A stretch of 13,259 nt of DNA from JAXGPP01 sp964436865 (lineage in GTDB: Bacteria; Planctomycetota; Planctomycetia; Pirellulales; Thermoguttaceae): NCBI GenBank assembly GCA_964436865.1, contig CAYTFK010000192.1, positions 1-13,259 of the forward strand, in the 5' to 3' direction. Each line of letters starts with the position of its first letter. Position 1 is the first letter of the stretch. The position numbers and the translations under genes were made by a program. This document shows positions 1-6,827 of the stretch, piece after piece. The notes under the pieces were generated by a model that was not told the origin of the DNA, ran no database searches, and worked only from the letters and a program-made list of their open reading frames with translations.

Positions 1-22
1 TTTTCACTCCGGATTGAGACAG

Positions 23-862
23 ATGAGTTCGGCTCCCCGCCCAGAGATCTCGCTCGTGCCGACGGAAGGCTGGCACTGCACCCACTTGTTCTACCGCTTC
101 GACCGCGCCCGGCTGCGGAACCTGGGGCCTAGCGAGATGAGCGAAGGGGCGCGCGAGTTCGTCGCGGCGCTCGACCCGGCAGGACCGGATGCACCGACTC
201 GGCTGCAGACCTTCGTCGTCTCGGGCCAAAAGGCCGACTTCGGCGTGCTGCTGTTGGGACCGGATCCGTTGGTCATCGACGCTGTCCACCAGCGGCTGAT
301 GTCTGGGCACCTGGGGCCAGCCATCAAACCGAGCTACTCGTTCGTCTCGATGACTGAAGTGTCGGAGTATCTGCCCAGCGTGGAGCAATACGGCCAACGG
401 CTGGCGGGCGAGGGACTGAAGCCCGAGGAGGCGGAGTACGGTCAGAAGCTCCAGCAATACGAGCGGCGGCTGGAGATCATGCGCAAGCAGCGGCTGACGC
501 CCGATCTACCGGCCTGGCCCGCCATCTGCTTCTATCCGATGAACAAGAAGCGGGCGGGCGGCGAGAACTGGTTTCTGCTCGATTTCCACGAGCGCGAGCG
601 GTTGATGGGGGAGCACGGCGAGAGCGGAATGCAGTTCGCCGGCCGCGTGACGCAACTGGTAACGGTCGGCATCGGCCTGGACGATTGGGAGTGGGGCGTC
701 ACCCTCTGGGCCCGCAACCCGCAGTTTCTGAAGGACATCGTCTACCGCATGCGTTTCGACGAGGCTAGCGCCCGCTACGCCGAGTTCGGATCGTTCTACG
801 TCGGCTACCTGCGGACGGCGGCGGAGATCCTCCAGCACTGCCGCATCGCCGGGCACAGTTAG
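23..862 (+). CDS. chdC: Coproheme decarboxylase ChdC (HemQ), chlorite dismutase-like family
   Basis: The 279-residue product should convert Fe-coproporphyrin III (coproheme) to protoheme b in the cytoplasm, using hydrogen peroxide; this is the last step of the coproporphyrin-dependent heme pathway. The C-terminal half matches the family closely: FYPMNKKR (residues 170-177) holds Tyr171, the position of the radical-forming catalytic Tyr. LMGEHG (194-199) holds His198, the proximal heme ligand, exactly 27 residues later as in Firmicutes enzymes. Gln211 sits 13 residues further on, where the distal Gln of that clade lies. The signature RFDEASARYAEFGSFYVG (244-261) follows. Residues about 113-163 form a charged helical connector between the two ferredoxin-like halves. 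I chose the ATG at 23; a TTG at 14 is in frame but has no better ribosome site. No heme genes lie beside it in the window, and the following pilus genes look functionally unrelated. Confidence 0.93.
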   Translation: MSSAPRPEISLVPTEGWHCTHLFYRFDRARLRNLGPSEMSEGAREFVAALDPAGPDAPTRLQTFVVSGQKADFGVLLLGPDPLVIDAVHQRLMSGHLGPAIKPSYSFVSMTEVSEYLPSVEQYGQRLAGEGLKPEEAEYGQKLQQYERRLEIMRKQRLTPDLPAWPAICFYPMNKKRAGGENWFLLDFHERERLMGEHGESGMQFAGRVTQLVTVGIGLDDWEWGVTLWARNPQFLKDIVYRMRFDEASARYAEFGSFYVGYLRTAAEILQHCRIAGHS

Positions 863-907
863 GCCGATCGCGTCCGTCCCGGCCACTCTGGGGGGCGCGG
901 ATAGTGC

Positions 908-936
908 TTGCAGTCGGGCGGCTCCCGGCTGATAAT
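908..936 (+). promoter_or_regulatory. Candidate sigma70-like promoter ahead of the Tad operon
   Basis: TTGCAG (908-913) and GATAAT (931-936) are separated by exactly 17 bases. The -10 box matches TATAAT at 5 of 6 positions; the -35 box matches TTGACA only at its TTG. It lies in the only long gap before the pilus genes, about 90 bases before the first ATPase start. Planctomycete promoters are poorly described, so the call rests only on resemblance to the general bacterial consensus. Confidence 0.3.
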
Positions 937-970
937 GAGGGGGTCAGAGTCGACGAAAAGCGGTCTGCCG

Positions 971-1010
971 CTTCTCGTTGCGCCGGTACATCTTTTCGTT
1001 TTGCCGGTAC
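971..1010 (+). repeat. Imperfect 19-base direct repeat, 21-base period, upstream of the first ATPase
   Basis: Bases 971-989 and 992-1010 match at 16 of 19 positions, the shared core being GCCGGTAC at the 3' end of each copy. The start-to-start period of 21 bases is two turns of B-DNA, so both copies face the same side of the helix. The second copy ends 15 bases before the ATPase ATG. A small stem (AAGCGG 958-963, loop TCTG, CCGCTT 968-973) runs into the first copy. This could be a tandem protein-binding site or a 5' leader element; nothing shows which. Confidence 0.45.
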
Positions 1011-1025
1011 CCCGGATCGGGATAC

Positions 1026-2135
1026 ATGTCGCGTCAAGCGATCTTCGAAGCCAGCCTGCGCTACTTTCTGGAGCCGATCGCCGAGTTCCTCGACGATGAG
1101 TCGGTGACCGAGGTGATGGTCAACGGCTTCGACGACATCTACGTCGAGCGCCGCGGACGGCTCGCGCACACGCGGGCCGCGTTCGCCAGCGACGACGCGC
1201 TTCTGTCGGCAGTGCACAACGTGGCCCAGTGGGTCGGCCGCGAGATCTCGGACCAGCACCCGGTGCTCGACGCGCGGTTGCCCGACGGTTCGAGGGTGCA
1301 CGCGATCATCCCCCCCAGCGCGCGGACCGGCACTTACCTGACGATCCGCAAGTTCTCGCGGCAGGCATTGACGCTGGACGACTTCGTCCGGTTGGAAAGC
1401 CTATCCGACCAGGCCCGCGAATTCCTTGAGATCTGCGTGCGGCTGCGCAAGAATATGCTCATTGCCGGCGGCACGGGTACGGGCAAGACGTCGCTTCTGG
1501 GAGCAATTACCCGGGCAATTCCCGACGACGAACGGATCGTGGTGATCGAAGACACGTCGGAACTCCGTCTCCGCCAGGCGCACTGCCTGTATCTGGAAGC
1601 GCGGCACGCCGACGCCTCGGGCCGCGGCGCGCTTAACCAGCGGCAGTTGTTCATCAACTCGCTCCGCATGCGGCCCGACCGGATCATCGTCGGCGAGGTC
1701 CGTTCGGGCGAGGCGCTGGACCTGGTGCAGTCGATGATCAGCGGCCACTCGGGCAGCCTGTCGACCGTTCACGCCACGACACCGCTGGACGCGTTGATCC
1801 GGCTTGAAACGCTGTCGCTGATGTCGGACGTGGAGATTCCCGTCTATGTGGCGAGGGCGCAAGTAGCGTCGGCGATCGACCTGGTGATTCAGATCGCCCG
1901 CTTCACCGAGGATGGCTCTCGCAAGGTGACGCGCATCAGCGAAGTCCTGGGACTGGGCGAAGACAACCAGTACAAGATTCGCGACCTGTTTGTGTCGAGA
2001 ATGGCCGGGAAATCGAGCGACGGGCGGCTTCACGCCAGCCTGGAAGCGATCGGCGAGAAGCCGACCTTTGCCGGCGAACCGCACGAGCAAGGGCTGACCG
2101 ACATGATCCGGTTGAGCAAAGGAATCTGGCAGTGA
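1026..2135 (+). CDS. Stand-alone CpaF/TadA-family secretion ATPase (first of two)
   Basis: A 369-residue hexameric type II/IV secretion ATPase of the CpaF/TadA/VirB11 group, which would power pilin assembly or retraction at the cytoplasmic face of the inner membrane. An N-terminal domain (about 10-110) includes VTEVMVNGFDDIYVERRGRL and the family strings LDARLPDGSR (81-90) and LTIRKFSR (105-112). Walker A is GGTGTGKT (148-155), the Asp box VVIEDTSEL (172-180), Walker B RIIVGE (219-224) and the His box around GHSGSLSTVHA (240-250), so all catalytic motifs are present. It is VirB11-sized and lacks the FHA and helical N-terminus of the other ATPase in this locus. The ATG at 1026 is the first Met directly before the conserved domain; its ribosome site is weak. 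The stop TGA overlaps the next ATG by one base (TGATG), implying translational coupling to the pilin genes. Confidence 0.93.
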   Translation: MSRQAIFEASLRYFLEPIAEFLDDESVTEVMVNGFDDIYVERRGRLAHTRAAFASDDALLSAVHNVAQWVGREISDQHPVLDARLPDGSRVHAIIPPSARTGTYLTIRKFSRQALTLDDFVRLESLSDQAREFLEICVRLRKNMLIAGGTGTGKTSLLGAITRAIPDDERIVVIEDTSELRLRQAHCLYLEARHADASGRGALNQRQLFINSLRMRPDRIIVGEVRSGEALDLVQSMISGHSGSLSTVHATTPLDALIRLETLSLMSDVEIPVYVARAQVASAIDLVIQIARFTEDGSRKVTRISEVLGLGEDNQYKIRDLFVSRMAGKSSDGRLHASLEAIGEKPTFAGEPHEQGLTDMIRLSKGIWQ

Positions 2136-2326
2136 TGAGCCCGTCGCGAATACAACGACGAGTTGCTCGCCAAGCCGCCAGCCGTCGCGGGGCGGCGACG
2201 TTTGATTACATGGGCATACTGATCGTGGTCGTCGGGGCGGCTGCCTACCTGATGTTGAGGGGGCCGCTGGCGATTCAAGCAGTATACGAGATGGTTTGCG
2301 TGTTGATTTCCTGGCCGTTTATGTAA
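2135..2326 (+). CDS. Flp-like type IVb prepilin with Asp at +5
   Basis: A 63-residue peptide with Flp prepilin architecture: a very basic leader (seven Arg in residues 1-18), a cleavage-type Gly19, then AATFDYMGILIVVVGAAAYL, one hydrophobic helix and a short tail. In Flp pilins the mature chain usually has Glu-Tyr at +5/+6; here it is Asp24-Tyr25, a conservative change. The likely role is structural pilin or minor pilin, processed at Gly19/Ala20 by the prepilin peptidase two genes downstream. Its ATG overlaps the ATPase stop by one base. The tail holds a single Cys (position 55). Size, leader and location support the call; sequence similarity to characterised Flp proteins is only motif-level. 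Confidence 0.72.
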   Translation: MSPSRIQRRVARQAASRRGAATFDYMGILIVVVGAAAYLMLRGPLAIQAVYEMVCVLISWPFM

Positions 2327-2343
2327 TTCCGAACGGCGCAAAC

Positions 2344-2350
2344 GGAGGAG
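2344..2350 (+). promoter_or_regulatory. Strong ribosome binding site fixing the second pilin start
   Basis: GGAGGAG lies 5 bases before the ATG at 2356, and selects that start over an in-frame upstream GTG at 2296 that falls inside the preceding gene. Most genes in the operon have weak sites, so this strong one suggests high pilin output independent of coupling. Confidence 0.7.
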
Positions 2351-2355
2351 AGAGA

Positions 2356-2562
2356 ATGAGGAAATTCGGGTTTCTGGACTTGCTCAGGAGAGTTCACGGC
2401 GATGAAGAGGGCGCGGTGAGCCTGGAGACCGTGCTGATCATCGGCGCGATCGCCTTGCCGATCCTGATCTTCCTGTGGAGAGTCGCCTGGCCGAACATCC
2501 GGGCGTATTTCGACCAGCGGGTAGAGACGCTCATGGACGACGGCAGCGGGGCGACGCCCTAG
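2356..2562 (+). CDS. flp: Flp-like type IVb prepilin with canonical Glu at +5
   Basis: A 68-residue prepilin. Residues 1-19 form a charged leader ending DEEG; cleavage after Gly19 would give a mature chain beginning AVSLETVLIIGAIALPILIF, with Glu24 at +5, the residue needed for pilin alignment in the filament. One helix (about 20-41) is followed by a short amphipathic segment and an acidic tail. It has no Cys. It sits 29 bases after the first Flp-like gene and 6 bases before the prepilin peptidase. The strong ribosome site and canonical Glu make it the better candidate for the major pilin; that ranking is inference. TadE-like identity is less likely because there is no ectodomain. Confidence 0.8.
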   Translation: MRKFGFLDLLRRVHGDEEGAVSLETVLIIGAIALPILIFLWRVAWPNIRAYFDQRVETLMDDGSGATP

Positions 2563-2568
2563 CCCGCG

Positions 2569-3141
2569 ATGGTTGCGACAATCGCGGTGCTCGGACTGCT
2601 GGGCGTGGCTACGGCCACCGACCTCGCGCGCCACAAGATTTACAACTGGACGACCTACCCGGGCATCGTGGCGGCGTGGGTGTTCCACGGCACGGGCTCC
2701 TGGCTGGCGAGTCGGGGCGCGGTGAGCGAAGCGGCGCTTGCGCAACTGGGCTGGATTGGGATTGGTCAAAGCGTGCTGGGATTTCTGGTCTGCGGGCTGA
2801 CCATCCTGGCGGCATTCGTGTTCCTCAAGGTGGGCGGGGGCGACGTGAAGATGATTGCCATGCTCGGGGCATGGCTGGGAGTCGAGGCCGGCGTGACGGT
2901 GATGTTGTGGACGTTCGTCCTCGGCGGCTGCGTCGGATTGATCGTTTTGGTCTGGCGGGTCGGCTGGTGGCGCTTGACCGTCCGAGCGTTACGGCAGCTT
3001 GTGTGGACGTTGCGGTTGCGGTGGTGGGCGCCCTTGTCGAGCGAGGAGCGGGCCCAGCTTCAACCGCCGTTATACTTGGCGCCGTGCGCGCTGGCGGCAG
3101 CGGCCATCGTGCAGTTCGGGTTTATGGATCTGATCGGGTAG
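2569..3141 (+). CDS. A24 prepilin peptidase, TadV/CpaA-like
   Basis: A 190-residue polytopic inner-membrane aspartyl protease that removes prepilin leaders. The two catalytic Asp are visible: Asp18 in ATDLARHKIYNW (16-27) and Asp92 in GGGDVKM (89-95), the GxGDxK-type motif. The N-terminal methyltransferase domain of PilD-type enzymes is absent, as usual for TadV/CpaA. Hydrophobic stretches lie at about 1-17, 31-48, 62-88, 96-133 and 169-188. An Arg/Trp-rich cytoplasmic-looking loop (about 134-168) precedes the last helix and is longer than in minimal members. It starts 6 bases after the second pilin, without a clear ribosome site. Its place next to two Flp-like prepilins indicates its substrates. 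Confidence 0.9.
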   Translation: MVATIAVLGLLGVATATDLARHKIYNWTTYPGIVAAWVFHGTGSWLASRGAVSEAALAQLGWIGIGQSVLGFLVCGLTILAAFVFLKVGGGDVKMIAMLGAWLGVEAGVTVMLWTFVLGGCVGLIVLVWRVGWWRLTVRALRQLVWTLRLRWWAPLSSEERAQLQPPLYLAPCALAAAAIVQFGFMDLIG

Positions 3142-3154
3142 TGGTGAGAACCGC

Positions 3155-3162
3155 GGAGGAGG
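3155..3162 (+). promoter_or_regulatory. Strong ribosome binding site for the first TadE-like gene
   Basis: GGAGGAGG lies 6 bases before the ATG at 3169. It matters because this start adds an extra N-terminal membrane helix ahead of the pilin-like helix; no ATG, GTG or TTG near the pilin-like segment would remove that helix while keeping a plausible leader. Confidence 0.7.
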
Positions 3163-3168
3163 CGCCTT

Positions 3169-4176
3169 ATGGGACGGGCCGTGCTGGTGGCCTTATGCCC
3201 GTGGCTGGCCGTGCTGGTCGCGCTGGTTCTCTGCCTGCGGCTGCTGGTCCGGCTGGACGCCTCCGAGTTCAGGCCCGCGCGGCTTGGCACTCTGCACCGT
3301 GACGAGGCGGGCAGTTCCCAGAGCCTGAGCTTCGTGCTCACGCTCCCCTTCTTCATCATGGTGTTAATGTTCATCGTGCAGGTCAGCCAGGTGATGATCG
3401 GCACGATCGTGGTCAACTATGCCGCTTTCGCCGCGGCCCGCAGCGCGATCGTTTGGATTCCGGCACGGCTGGGCGATGAGTGGGAAAACTGCATCAGCCT
3501 GCGTGTAGAGAACCGCGAGATCTATGCCGACGGTGAACTGGCCGGTTGGGAATACGTGATCCGCGACGACCCGATCGCTCCCGTGAGCCCTAAGTACGCT
3601 CGGATCGCCCGGGCAGCCAAGCTGGCCTGCATGCCAATTTCCCCTTCGCGAAACGTGGGGCTCACGTTGACATCGGCTTCACTGGGAGCGGAGCCGTTTG
3701 CGCTGGGCGACGTCGACAACAGCCTGTGGCGAGCCTACCAGTCGATTGTTCCAACGGCGGCCGGGCGCCCGCTGCAACACGCGCGGCTCACCAACAAGCT
3801 GGCGTGGTCGGCGGCCCGCACCCGGACCTACGTTCGGGTGTTCCACCCGAACAACGAAACCCAAGGCACGACGGAGCCGTTCCTGCGACCCTACCCTGAG
3901 GTTTACGGCCGCAATGCCCGGGTGATCCATTTCCTGCCGAACGAGATCGGCTGGCAGGACCTGATCACCGTGACGGTGAGCCATGACATGGCTCTGCTGC
4001 CGGGCCCCGGCGCTGTGCTCGCCCGAGCCCTGCGGGGCATGGATATGCGGGGCACTCCGCTGCCGATCGCGCGCGACGACGAACACGGGCTGTACTACTT
4101 CACGATCAGGGCCCAGGCATCGCTGGGCAATGAAGGCCGCCGATCGGTGCTGCCCTATGAACATGCCATCGAATAA
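3169..4176 (+). CDS. TadE-like pseudopilin with an extra N-terminal membrane helix
   Basis: A 335-residue protein. A first hydrophobic helix (about 5-27) is followed by a charged loop (28-47) ending HRDEAG, then a pilin-like helix SSQSLSFVLTLPFFIMVLMF (49-68 and onward) with the TadE-type 'LP' near its middle, then an ectodomain of about 240 residues. TadE/TadF proteins are processed pseudopilins needed for Tad pilus assembly. The typical TadE motif has Glu in a VEF-like triplet; here the equivalent LSF has Ser54. The ectodomain has two Cys (108 and 154) that could form a disulfide, and a TadE-like late segment ITVTVSHDMALLPGPG. With two helices, the positive-inside rule places the N-terminus outside, the loop in the cytoplasm and the ectodomain outside. 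The gene overlaps the next one by 20 bases. Family membership is fairly secure; cleavage at Gly48 is not. Confidence 0.7.
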   Translation: MGRAVLVALCPWLAVLVALVLCLRLLVRLDASEFRPARLGTLHRDEAGSSQSLSFVLTLPFFIMVLMFIVQVSQVMIGTIVVNYAAFAAARSAIVWIPARLGDEWENCISLRVENREIYADGELAGWEYVIRDDPIAPVSPKYARIARAAKLACMPISPSRNVGLTLTSASLGAEPFALGDVDNSLWRAYQSIVPTAAGRPLQHARLTNKLAWSAARTRTYVRVFHPNNETQGTTEPFLRPYPEVYGRNARVIHFLPNEIGWQDLITVTVSHDMALLPGPGAVLARALRGMDMRGTPLPIARDDEHGLYYFTIRAQASLGNEGRRSVLPYEHAIE

Positions 4177-5716
4177 GCTGGTTCGAGCGGTCCGCGACCG
4201 ACTTGCCACAACGCTCGGTCAACTGCACCGGAGCGAAGAGGGCGCCATCAGTCTGCTCACCGTGTTCTCCGTGCTGATCCTGACCATGCTCCTGGGCATG
4301 GTAATGAACGTCGGCCGCCACGCGGACCACAAGATCCGCATGCAGAATGCCGCCGATTCGGCCGCCTATTCCGGAGCGGCGGTCATCGCACGGGGCATGA
4401 ATACGCTGGCTTTCACCAATAACCTGCTCTTCGACGTCTTCGCGCTCGACGCCTGGATGCGCGAGGCTCGCGACCGCAATGCCGAGCGCTACACGCCTGA
4501 GATCCTAGAGGCGTGGCGGCGCGAGGGGGCGAAATTCCGCGGTTCCGGTTTCGAGAAGTTCGAGCGATTGGCCGACGCCATCGATCAGCCCGAGGGCAAG
4601 GTCGCCCTGGAGACCGACGTGATCCGCGCGTTCCTCGACTGGGGCACCGCCGCGGCCGAGCCGATCCTGCCGATGCTCGAGTACATACTTCAAGGCGATT
4701 ATTGGCCGCAGGGAGACGGGCTGATTGGCGAGTTCCAGCGCGAGGTAATGCGCGTCTATCCGGACATCGCCCAGACGGCGGCGCTCGAGGCGGCGCGGCG
4801 AACCGGCAGCCTGGACCGCGGCCGCCGCGAACTGGTGGGCGTTCTATGGCGGTGTTCCTACCCGATGCAGCCGGTGGCGGGCGGGGGTGGTCCGTGGGAT
4901 CGCGTGTTGCCGGTGATCGATCCGGCCAACGACCTGGTGGCCGGTTACCAGGCCATTGCCGCGCGCCAGAGAAACCGCCGGGTGCAAGATTACCTGGACC
5001 GGCGCAATGCAACCTACCTTGCAGCGTTCACCGGTCCGGTAAACTTTGCCGGCACATTTGGCCCGTCTTGGGGCTACCGGGCCCGCGGCAAGATGAGCCA
5101 GTTCGGCCCATTGTGGGAAGGTTTCACTTGCGGCCAGAAGGAGAGGCTGCTCGATGAGCACCTTACGCGAAACCTGCCCTTTCTGATCCGCACGCGAGGC
5201 CAATCGCTCCTGGCGACGGAGAACCCGGCGATCATCAACGAGCACCTCAACGATCACTTCACTTTCATCGGAGTCGTGTATCGCAGCAAGGCCCGCGATT
5301 TCTCACCGGGGCTGTTTCGGTTCCACCGCTTCTTCGCTGGCGACGAGATGGCCTTCGCCCAGGCGAGGGTGTTCATTCCGCAGCCCCGGTTGTGGCGCTG
5401 GTCGGGAGGGGGCCGGGCGGAGGAAGGAATCGGCGGCATGCCCGGCGATGTCCCCAGCATGCCCGGCGGCGACGAAGAGGAAGATGATGGCGAGGAGGGC
5501 GATACGGGCGGGGGCGGACCGCACTATGTGCTCCATGGCCATCCGGCGTGGGATCTTTTCAACCAGTCGTGGTGCGCTCAGCTTGTACCGGCGACGCATG
5601 CCATTCTTCCCGACATCCTCCGCGAACCGGTGCCGACGGCCATTTCTGGAACGGTGGGGTCGCCCGCGGCGCTCGATCTCGATTCGGCCGACCTGCGACG
5701 GATCAGCGCGCATTAG
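4157..5716 (+). CDS. TadG-like pilus assembly protein, no visible vWA domain
   Basis: A 519-residue protein with a TadG-like N-terminus: RSEEGAISLLTVFSVL (25-40) enters a membrane helix (about 30-52), followed by MNVGRHADHKIRMQNAADSA (50-69), close to the TadG pattern in which a helix ends in (D/N)xGR and is followed by QnAADaAA. The remaining 440 residues should be periplasmic. TadG proteins often carry a von Willebrand A domain; I see no DxSxS metal site. Residues about 426-454 are low complexity, with two MPG(G)D units, a run of ten acidic residues broken by one Gly, and Gly clusters, probably a flexible linker. Three ectodomain Cys are present. The start is uncertain: ATG 4157 and ATG 4163 both overlap the preceding gene and neither has a clear ribosome site. 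The next gene begins 11 bases downstream. Confidence 0.72.
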   Translation: MNMPSNKLVRAVRDRLATTLGQLHRSEEGAISLLTVFSVLILTMLLGMVMNVGRHADHKIRMQNAADSAAYSGAAVIARGMNTLAFTNNLLFDVFALDAWMREARDRNAERYTPEILEAWRREGAKFRGSGFEKFERLADAIDQPEGKVALETDVIRAFLDWGTAAAEPILPMLEYILQGDYWPQGDGLIGEFQREVMRVYPDIAQTAALEAARRTGSLDRGRRELVGVLWRCSYPMQPVAGGGGPWDRVLPVIDPANDLVAGYQAIAARQRNRRVQDYLDRRNATYLAAFTGPVNFAGTFGPSWGYRARGKMSQFGPLWEGFTCGQKERLLDEHLTRNLPFLIRTRGQSLLATENPAIINEHLNDHFTFIGVVYRSKARDFSPGLFRFHRFFAGDEMAFAQARVFIPQPRLWRWSGGGRAEEGIGGMPGDVPSMPGGDEEEDDGEEGDTGGGGPHYVLHGHPAWDLFNQSWCAQLVPATHAILPDILREPVPTAISGTVGSPAALDLDSADLRRISAH

Positions 5717-5720
5717 AGGA
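5715..5720 (+). promoter_or_regulatory. Ribosome binding site that decides a GTG start
   Basis: AGAGGA ends 7 bases before the GTG at 5728. The frame stays open further upstream into the TadG-like gene, so this site and the position of the pilin-like leader set the start of the second TadE-like protein. Confidence 0.6.
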
Positions 5721-5727
5721 CCAGCTT

Positions 5728-6825
5728 GTGAGACGGCAAGAGACAGAAGCTGATATCCACCGCCGCTCGGGAAGCGCTCGTCGCCCGCGTTGCCGTCGGG
5801 GCATCTCGAGCCTCGAGATGGTTCTCTCTCTGCCGCTCTTGCTGTTCGTGATGGCGTTGATCGTCAATGCAGCGTACGTCGCCGAGTGGAAGGTGCGCAG
5901 CCGCGTCGTCGCCCGGCACGAGTTGTGGTCGCACCGCTGGGAGCGGACCACCTCGCGGGCCGCCCAGCCGCCGCGAGCGCAAGCGATCGCTGGCGGGCAC
6001 TCCAGCCAGGGAAATGTCGACCCGCTCGATACCAACTACCCGACGGTGGTTCTGCCCATTTCCCGCGGTCCCTGGCTGGTTGAGCGCCGCACCGGCACGG
6101 CGCCGCCCTGGCGGGTGCGGGAGTGGATGTTCGATCCGTCACGCGAGTTGTTTGAGGGCACGGGGGAAATCGAGCAGACGTACCCGTTTCTCGCGACGAT
6201 GGGCCCGTTCCGGCTCCGCTCGGCTGAGCGACTGCTGGATGACGAGTGGCGCTACGACCAGATCGGCGCAGCGCAGCGCCGGCGCGGCGACCCCGCGCCT
6301 GATTCGCAGCGCTACGACGACGAGAGCATCCTGAACGGCGCCTACCAGGGCCGCACGACCGTGCTTTACGAGATACCACGGGTCGAGGATCCAAGATACT
6401 TCCAGGAATATGTCCGCGCCGCCGTGGCCATGCTGCGCACGCCCTTGCGCCCCGACCTCTGGGTGCTTGATTGGGATCGCGAGTACCGCCAGTACAGACG
6501 AAGATTCGCCGGCGACCCGCTCTATGATCCAGGGCCTTTGCCCGATTTCCACCCCCGACTCAGCCATTTCTGCACGCTCGATCACGACGTCGTTGAGCCG
6601 CTGGTCGAAAGCCTGATCCAGCGGATCGAGAGCAGTCCGAATCCGGGCGTTGCGCATAGCATGGCGAGGTGGTTCATTGGCTTCTATCGCGACGACGTGA
6701 TTCCGGCGCTGGAACGGGAACGCGATGCCGATCCGCCACCACCCAACCGGGGAGCAATCGACGCCGAGATCGCCGAACTCGAGCGCCGCATCGAGGTTCT
6801 CCAAGCATTCCAGAGCCGCCTGTAG
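5728..6825 (+). CDS. Second TadE-like pseudopilin
   Basis: A 365-residue protein starting at GTG 5728. The leader is strongly basic (RRPRCRRG, 18-25) and ends in Gly25; the following segment ISSLEMVLSLPLLLFVMALI carries Glu30 at the +5 position and the 'LP' typical of TadE, so it is the most canonical pseudopilin of the three large ones. A single helix (about 26-50) is followed by an ectodomain of about 310 residues that I cannot match to a named domain. It ends in a Pro-rich break (DADPPPPNRG) and a short heptad-like helix (about 345-365, AEIAELERRIEVLQAFQ), a candidate coiled coil for oligomerisation or partner binding. It lies 11 bases after the TadG-like gene and 2 bases before an unknown gene, so it belongs to the same transcript. 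Confidence 0.75.
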   Translation: MRRQETEADIHRRSGSARRPRCRRGISSLEMVLSLPLLLFVMALIVNAAYVAEWKVRSRVVARHELWSHRWERTTSRAAQPPRAQAIAGGHSSQGNVDPLDTNYPTVVLPISRGPWLVERRTGTAPPWRVREWMFDPSRELFEGTGEIEQTYPFLATMGPFRLRSAERLLDDEWRYDQIGAAQRRRGDPAPDSQRYDDESILNGAYQGRTTVLYEIPRVEDPRYFQEYVRAAVAMLRTPLRPDLWVLDWDREYRQYRRRFAGDPLYDPGPLPDFHPRLSHFCTLDHDVVEPLVESLIQRIESSPNPGVAHSMARWFIGFYRDDVIPALERERDADPPPPNRGAIDAEIAELERRIEVLQAFQSRL

Positions 6826-6827
6826 CA

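Noticed and set aside
862..884. Inverted repeat GGCCG/CGGCC just after the chdC stop, considered as a terminator.
   Set aside because: Only 5 bp of stem with a 13-base loop and no T-run; easily expected by chance at this GC content.
2475..3302. A 275-residue + strand frame overlapping the second pilin and the prepilin peptidase.
   Set aside because: It is out of frame with the clear prepilin peptidase motifs and its product is Arg/Gly-rich and featureless.
4157..5716. Possible von Willebrand A domain in the TadG-like protein.
   Set aside because: No DxSxS metal-binding motif was found in the translated ectodomain.
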